DNA from: Centropus unirufus | Taxonomy: Eukaryota > Chordata > Aves > Cuculiformes > Centropidae | NCBI GenBank assembly: GCA_013397695.1 | Contig: VYZI01000005.1 | Span: forward strand, 7,443,568-7,507,567 | DNA length: 64,000 nt | Reading direction: 5' to 3' | Shown: positions 60,001 to 64,000 of the stretch, piece after piece | Layout: each line of letters begins with the position of its first letter | How positions within the stretch are numbered: position 1 is the stretch's first letter | Program-made: the position numbers and the translations under genes | Notes under the pieces: generated by a model | The model's database searches: none | What the model was told of the DNA's origin: nothing | Seen by the model: the letters and a program-made list of their open reading frames with translations, nothing else

Positions 60001-61225
60001 CACCTGAAGTGAATACAAAATGTGATCCCTAAAAGGCTTGATGTTGGCTGGAATAGAAGACTTCTATAAAAAATCAAGCAGTTACTTGTTTCTACAAAGT
60101 TAAAATACCCTATTAAGTTAATTTCTTGTTTAAGAATGTCTTCTGGGATCAAATTTAAATCACCCCTTTTAATAATGACAGAGATCTGTTTAGAGGCAAA
60201 TTCCAGTAAGAGGAAACAGCATTTCAAGATGTTTAAAAACCTATTCAAGAAGTTTTCACTGAGAAGCGCAAGGAAGCATAAACAAGAGAGGATGTAGCTG
60301 GATACCATTATAGCATCTGAAAAGAAGATTATTCCTTAGAAAACATGACCATGATATGATTATTTTTCTATGGATTGGATACAGTGTTTGGCACTATATC
60401 CTTTCCAAAGATGTAGTTAACTTTCTTTATTTTTATAATAATGACATATGACATAGTGTCCTCTGGGATTAATCACAAATATTTTTAAAAGATGAGGCTC
60501 GTTATATCTTTGTTCTTTGTATCTTGGCTTTTGTTAGCGCATTTTAATTAGGATCTGGTATCTGCAATAAACAGTAAACATAAAGAGCTTTGCAAAAATG
60601 TATTAGACTGTTTGTTTTCACACTCTAATGCATATTTGCACAATTTTACCATGAAAAAAGGAAAACATGCTAAGCTCTTGGGCTCTATCCCAAATGTCCT
60701 GGAATAGAATCCGGAAATTACTTAGAATGAAACCAAACCACATCATATTTCAGCAATTAACCTAAGAAAAGAGGGCAAACTCTCTATGTGAAAGATAGTT
60801 TTGTGGGAGGCATTTGTGAAGGAAAGAAGCTTCTAGAAGAGATATGCAGGAAACTATTTAGAATTTGATTCAATATTTTTGACCAGGTAAAACCCTCATA
60901 AATGCACTGGGTGATAAACTTTTTTTCTTTCGCAACAGTGTCAAATTATCATTTATTCCTTGTAATTGAAGGGAAACATTTAAAAAAGAAATTAAAAAAA
61001 AAATCCAGCCTGAAATTCTGATCATATATTTTCCGAGTACACAGGTACCAAAAATACAACTTTGGGAATGTGCAGGATAAGTGAATTTACAGTGGATAAA
61101 AAAACAGATGCTGATAACAAACAGCCTCATACAGGGGGCTAGATAAACGAACTTCATTATAATCATATGTATACTATATGAAGAAATTTCTGTGGAATTA
61201 TATTTCTTTTGAAATACACAATAAC
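57015..61225. other. Unique DNA, no gene recognised
   Basis: No recognisable gene or transposon. The plus strand is purine-rich at about 57,297-57,540, leaving the minus strand open and Ser/Leu/Phe-rich without real coding character. Overlapping open stretches on both strands at 59,260-59,801 (108 and 134 codons) show no recognisable motif. Confidence 0.5.
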
Positions 61226-61232
61226 ATCATAT

Positions 61233-61262
61233 TAAAAAACAAAAAAAAAAAACAAAAAAAAA
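61233..61262. repeat. Interrupted poly-A tract
   Basis: A near-continuous run of A residues with two C interruptions. I see no retrocopy upstream on the plus strand, so it is treated as a simple repeat. Confidence 0.8.
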
Positions 61263-64000
61263 GGAAAACAACCAAAACCCACTCAGAACTGGAAATTCCA
61301 TTTTCCAAAGACAGATGTACTTTCATTTCAAAGTATTCCTATCAAACTCTATCAGGAAACTTGAAAGGTTTAAAATGTGGCTCTTGTGAACAATTGGTAT
61401 TGATATGACACCTTGATAGTATTTGAACGTGACACAAAAGTCATAAAAATATATAAGCAATTGCAAGGTGTAAAGTGATTTTTTCCCACCAAAGCTAGGC
61501 TTTAATGTGTTTCCAAATAAAACACAAGATTAAGTAATTTATTTTGTCATATGATTTATTTATGGGCTGAAACACTGTAAACAACAGATAAAAGATACAG
61601 ACTCAGATGTCAAAGTAAAAGATGAAAATCATTACATTTTATTAGCAGAAGATATATAAAAATGCCAAAATGAACTGTAAAGAGAGGGAAAGTGTTATGC
61701 TCAGAGGTCCTGCATCAGAGTTGCATTTGTTTTTCCCACCTCCCCTAAAGGGGAATAATAGCTCTGAATTTAATTAAAAATCTATTTTTTAAGATTAAAG
61801 TAATGAAAAAGTTAAAAGATTGGATCACAAAGAAGAGTAACTGTGAGGATCTCAGGGAATATGAACTGATGAACTCCCTTATATTTTATTTCCTCTCAAC
61901 TATTTGTGGGAGGATCACTAGCATTGCATAGGAATTGTTAGTCCTGGATAAAAGCAAGGATTTTATAAACCAATAAATTTTTCATTAGTTTTACATAAAT
62001 TTTAGTAGCAATAGTTTAATTCCAGTCAAATTATTTCAATCAGATGAGTTGCTGCTGAATGCAACATTATACATTATATTAACTAGGGCATTTAGAAACC
62101 TGGTTCCTAACTGTGCTGCAATGCTTGAGGCATTGTTTGCCATGCATTTTTTCTTTACGTGTAAAATAAAAATAAAATAGAAGAGATAATGAGAATGAAA
62201 CTAAAAAGGAATTTCAGAAACTTCTAACCGCTGAAAGAACTGGAAAACCCCAAGCTGACTGTTTAGACACTTGTGAGGTCTTTAATATATTTATACACCT
62301 AGAGTTTTCTTGGTCCTCTTAGAAATAAGTTAAAAGTGTTATGAAGTAATTTCTTATGCTTCAGCTTCAACTGTTCTTTTTCTTAGGCCACATACTGACA
62401 CACCAAGAAAAGACTGGAAGAAATAATCTTGTTGCATTTGATCCTGATAATTTCTGAACCAGGACTTGGGGAAGGCAGAGTGATGCATCCCTGCAAGTCT
62501 GTTCAGAGCACACGTGAACATCTCAGACAAGCTCAGGTGGGGAAAAAGAATTTCTCAGAGCATTAAAAATCATTTAAGGCTAGTAGGTCATGATCAACCT
62601 CTTTTATATCTAGACAGCTGATATAGATTGTGGGACCAAGCATAACGTAGTCTTGTGCGAAGCAGACACAGAATCTAGTTATAGTTAAGCTAAAGGTTTT
62701 CAGAGCAGATTCATGTGGAACATATTTCAAAAGTGCAGTTCAAAGGTGGCAAAAGTCTGGGAAACCATGGCCAAGGGTGTTTATGAAAGAACTGCCAGCA
62801 AGCTCCTCTCTTGCAAAGGGCGGTTGATTGTTAAGAATTTTCTGCTACTTGGCCATCCACTCTACTTGGTCAGCCTGAAAGAGATGAGGATGCAATCATG
62901 AGAAAAGAATCAGCATTAATCTTCAAATAATCGTTTCTTTTTGGGTTTGCACTCCCTCCAGGTCAATGCTGCTTGACTTGAGCCAGAATTATATACTCTT
63001 TATTATCATTTTCATAACACTCATACATTGACCTTCCTCTGTTTTCAATTTTGCCTCAGTTTAAATCACAGAATGGCACCCAAAGGCCTGTTCACAGAGC
63101 TTTCCAGTGCCAAATAAACCAAACATATCTTTTTATGCTGTATGGTTTATAATTTTCTTGATCCTGACTTCAATGGAAATGCTGTGTGCTGAAGGATGAC
63201 AAGATTGGGCCCTCAGGCAAGAGCTCTGTAGAATAATGTGTAGGAATGTTATTGTTGGAATTTTAAGAAACATCATCTCCTAATTGGGCCAAACCCAAGC
63301 CATCTCCCTCATGCAAGTAATCAGTCAAACTACTCATATGAGTAAAGAAAAAAGGCTATGAATCTACCCTAGTTTATTTGAAGAGAGCTGTATCTTTTAG
63401 GGAGTCTCTCTGTTATCTATTAGACAGGGGGTGGTGGTTACCCAGCTCTTTGATCTCATGATACAGAAAAATGGATTTGTTTCTTTGGAAACAAATCTAT
63501 TGCTATTTTGCCCTGTTCAAAACCGGGCAGAAACTTTGCTGCCCGTGTTCAAGTGAGGTTAAGCAAAAGTTTGGTTCCATATTGCCAAATGCTGCAACTT
63601 GTAACACTTGCTACCTTACTCTTAGCACACATCACACTAGCTATTGCTCCGTTACATGAGTAATAAAATCATTTATCAGAGAATATAAATTCTGCCCTGC
63701 AGCTCATAACAGCTTGACCATTCTCACAGAAACATTTCTAGCAGACTACTTGAAGACCTTATTGAAGTCCACAGTAACTCGGTGCAGTTTTATGCAATTA
63801 TGCAACATGTTTAGGGCACTAAAAGATCACTCTGTTACCATTCCTTGTGCGTGGGGTACTTTTAATTGATAATTTTATAAAATGTAGTTTCTTCTACTAG
63901 CAAGCTTAATGAACTGAGGTGGGAAAGGAGACAGAAGGAAAACGATAACAATAAGAACCTAATGCTGTGATAAATTCTTAATCTTTATTGCTTGATGTAT
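61263..64000. other. Unique AT-rich DNA, no gene recognised
   Basis: No recognisable gene, RNA gene or transposon up to the window end. Open stretches are under 65 codons. Confidence 0.5.

Overview
This window looks like avian nuclear DNA: AT-rich, gene-poor and sparse in repeats, with almost all recognisable mobile DNA being CR1-family non-LTR retrotransposons that end in the octamer-type 3' tail typical of birds (related to ATTCTATGATTCTGTG). I see no Alu, B1, L1 or other mammalian repeats, no bacterial gene organisation, no CpG island and no intact host protein-coding gene. The most likely setting is an intergenic gene desert or a very long intron. Species cannot be determined from the sequence alone.

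Layout. About 1-15,400 is unique, AT-rich DNA with no recognisable gene. About 15,400-18,100 is more GC-rich; it holds minus-strand protein-like open segments and a CpG-bearing block, none of which I can assign to a family. About 18,100-26,550 is unique DNA with a few stretches that read like conserved non-coding elements (near 19.2-19.5 and 20.2-20.3 kb) and a perfect 15-bp hairpin at 24.6 kb. From 26.56 kb CR1 copies appear: a short 3' fragment (26.56 kb), a 2.3-kb copy (28.48-30.77 kb), an internally deleted copy (42.02-42.80 kb), a 1.9-kb copy (43.72-45.61 kb) and a 0.86-kb copy (46.24-47.10 kb). All five have their sense strand on the minus strand. One short copy is on the plus strand (53.37-53.87 kb). 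Two much more decayed CR1/L3-like copies, also plus-strand, lie at 37.95-39.06 and 52.55-52.99 kb. The rest, to 64,000, is unique AT-rich DNA with microsatellites and short tandem repeats.

Mechanistically, the CR1 copies are 5'-truncated remains of an element whose ORF2 encodes an endonuclease and a reverse transcriptase. None here could encode a working enzyme: every copy is truncated, frameshifted or interrupted by stops. The most informative observation is that the 28.5-kb and 46.2-kb copies, about 98% identical by eye in their 3' portion, share both the same in-frame stop and the same one-base frameshift. This suggests that they descend from an already defective source copied in trans, or that one has converted the other.

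I found no convincing new biological system. Claims about non-CR1 features are low confidence and are marked so.
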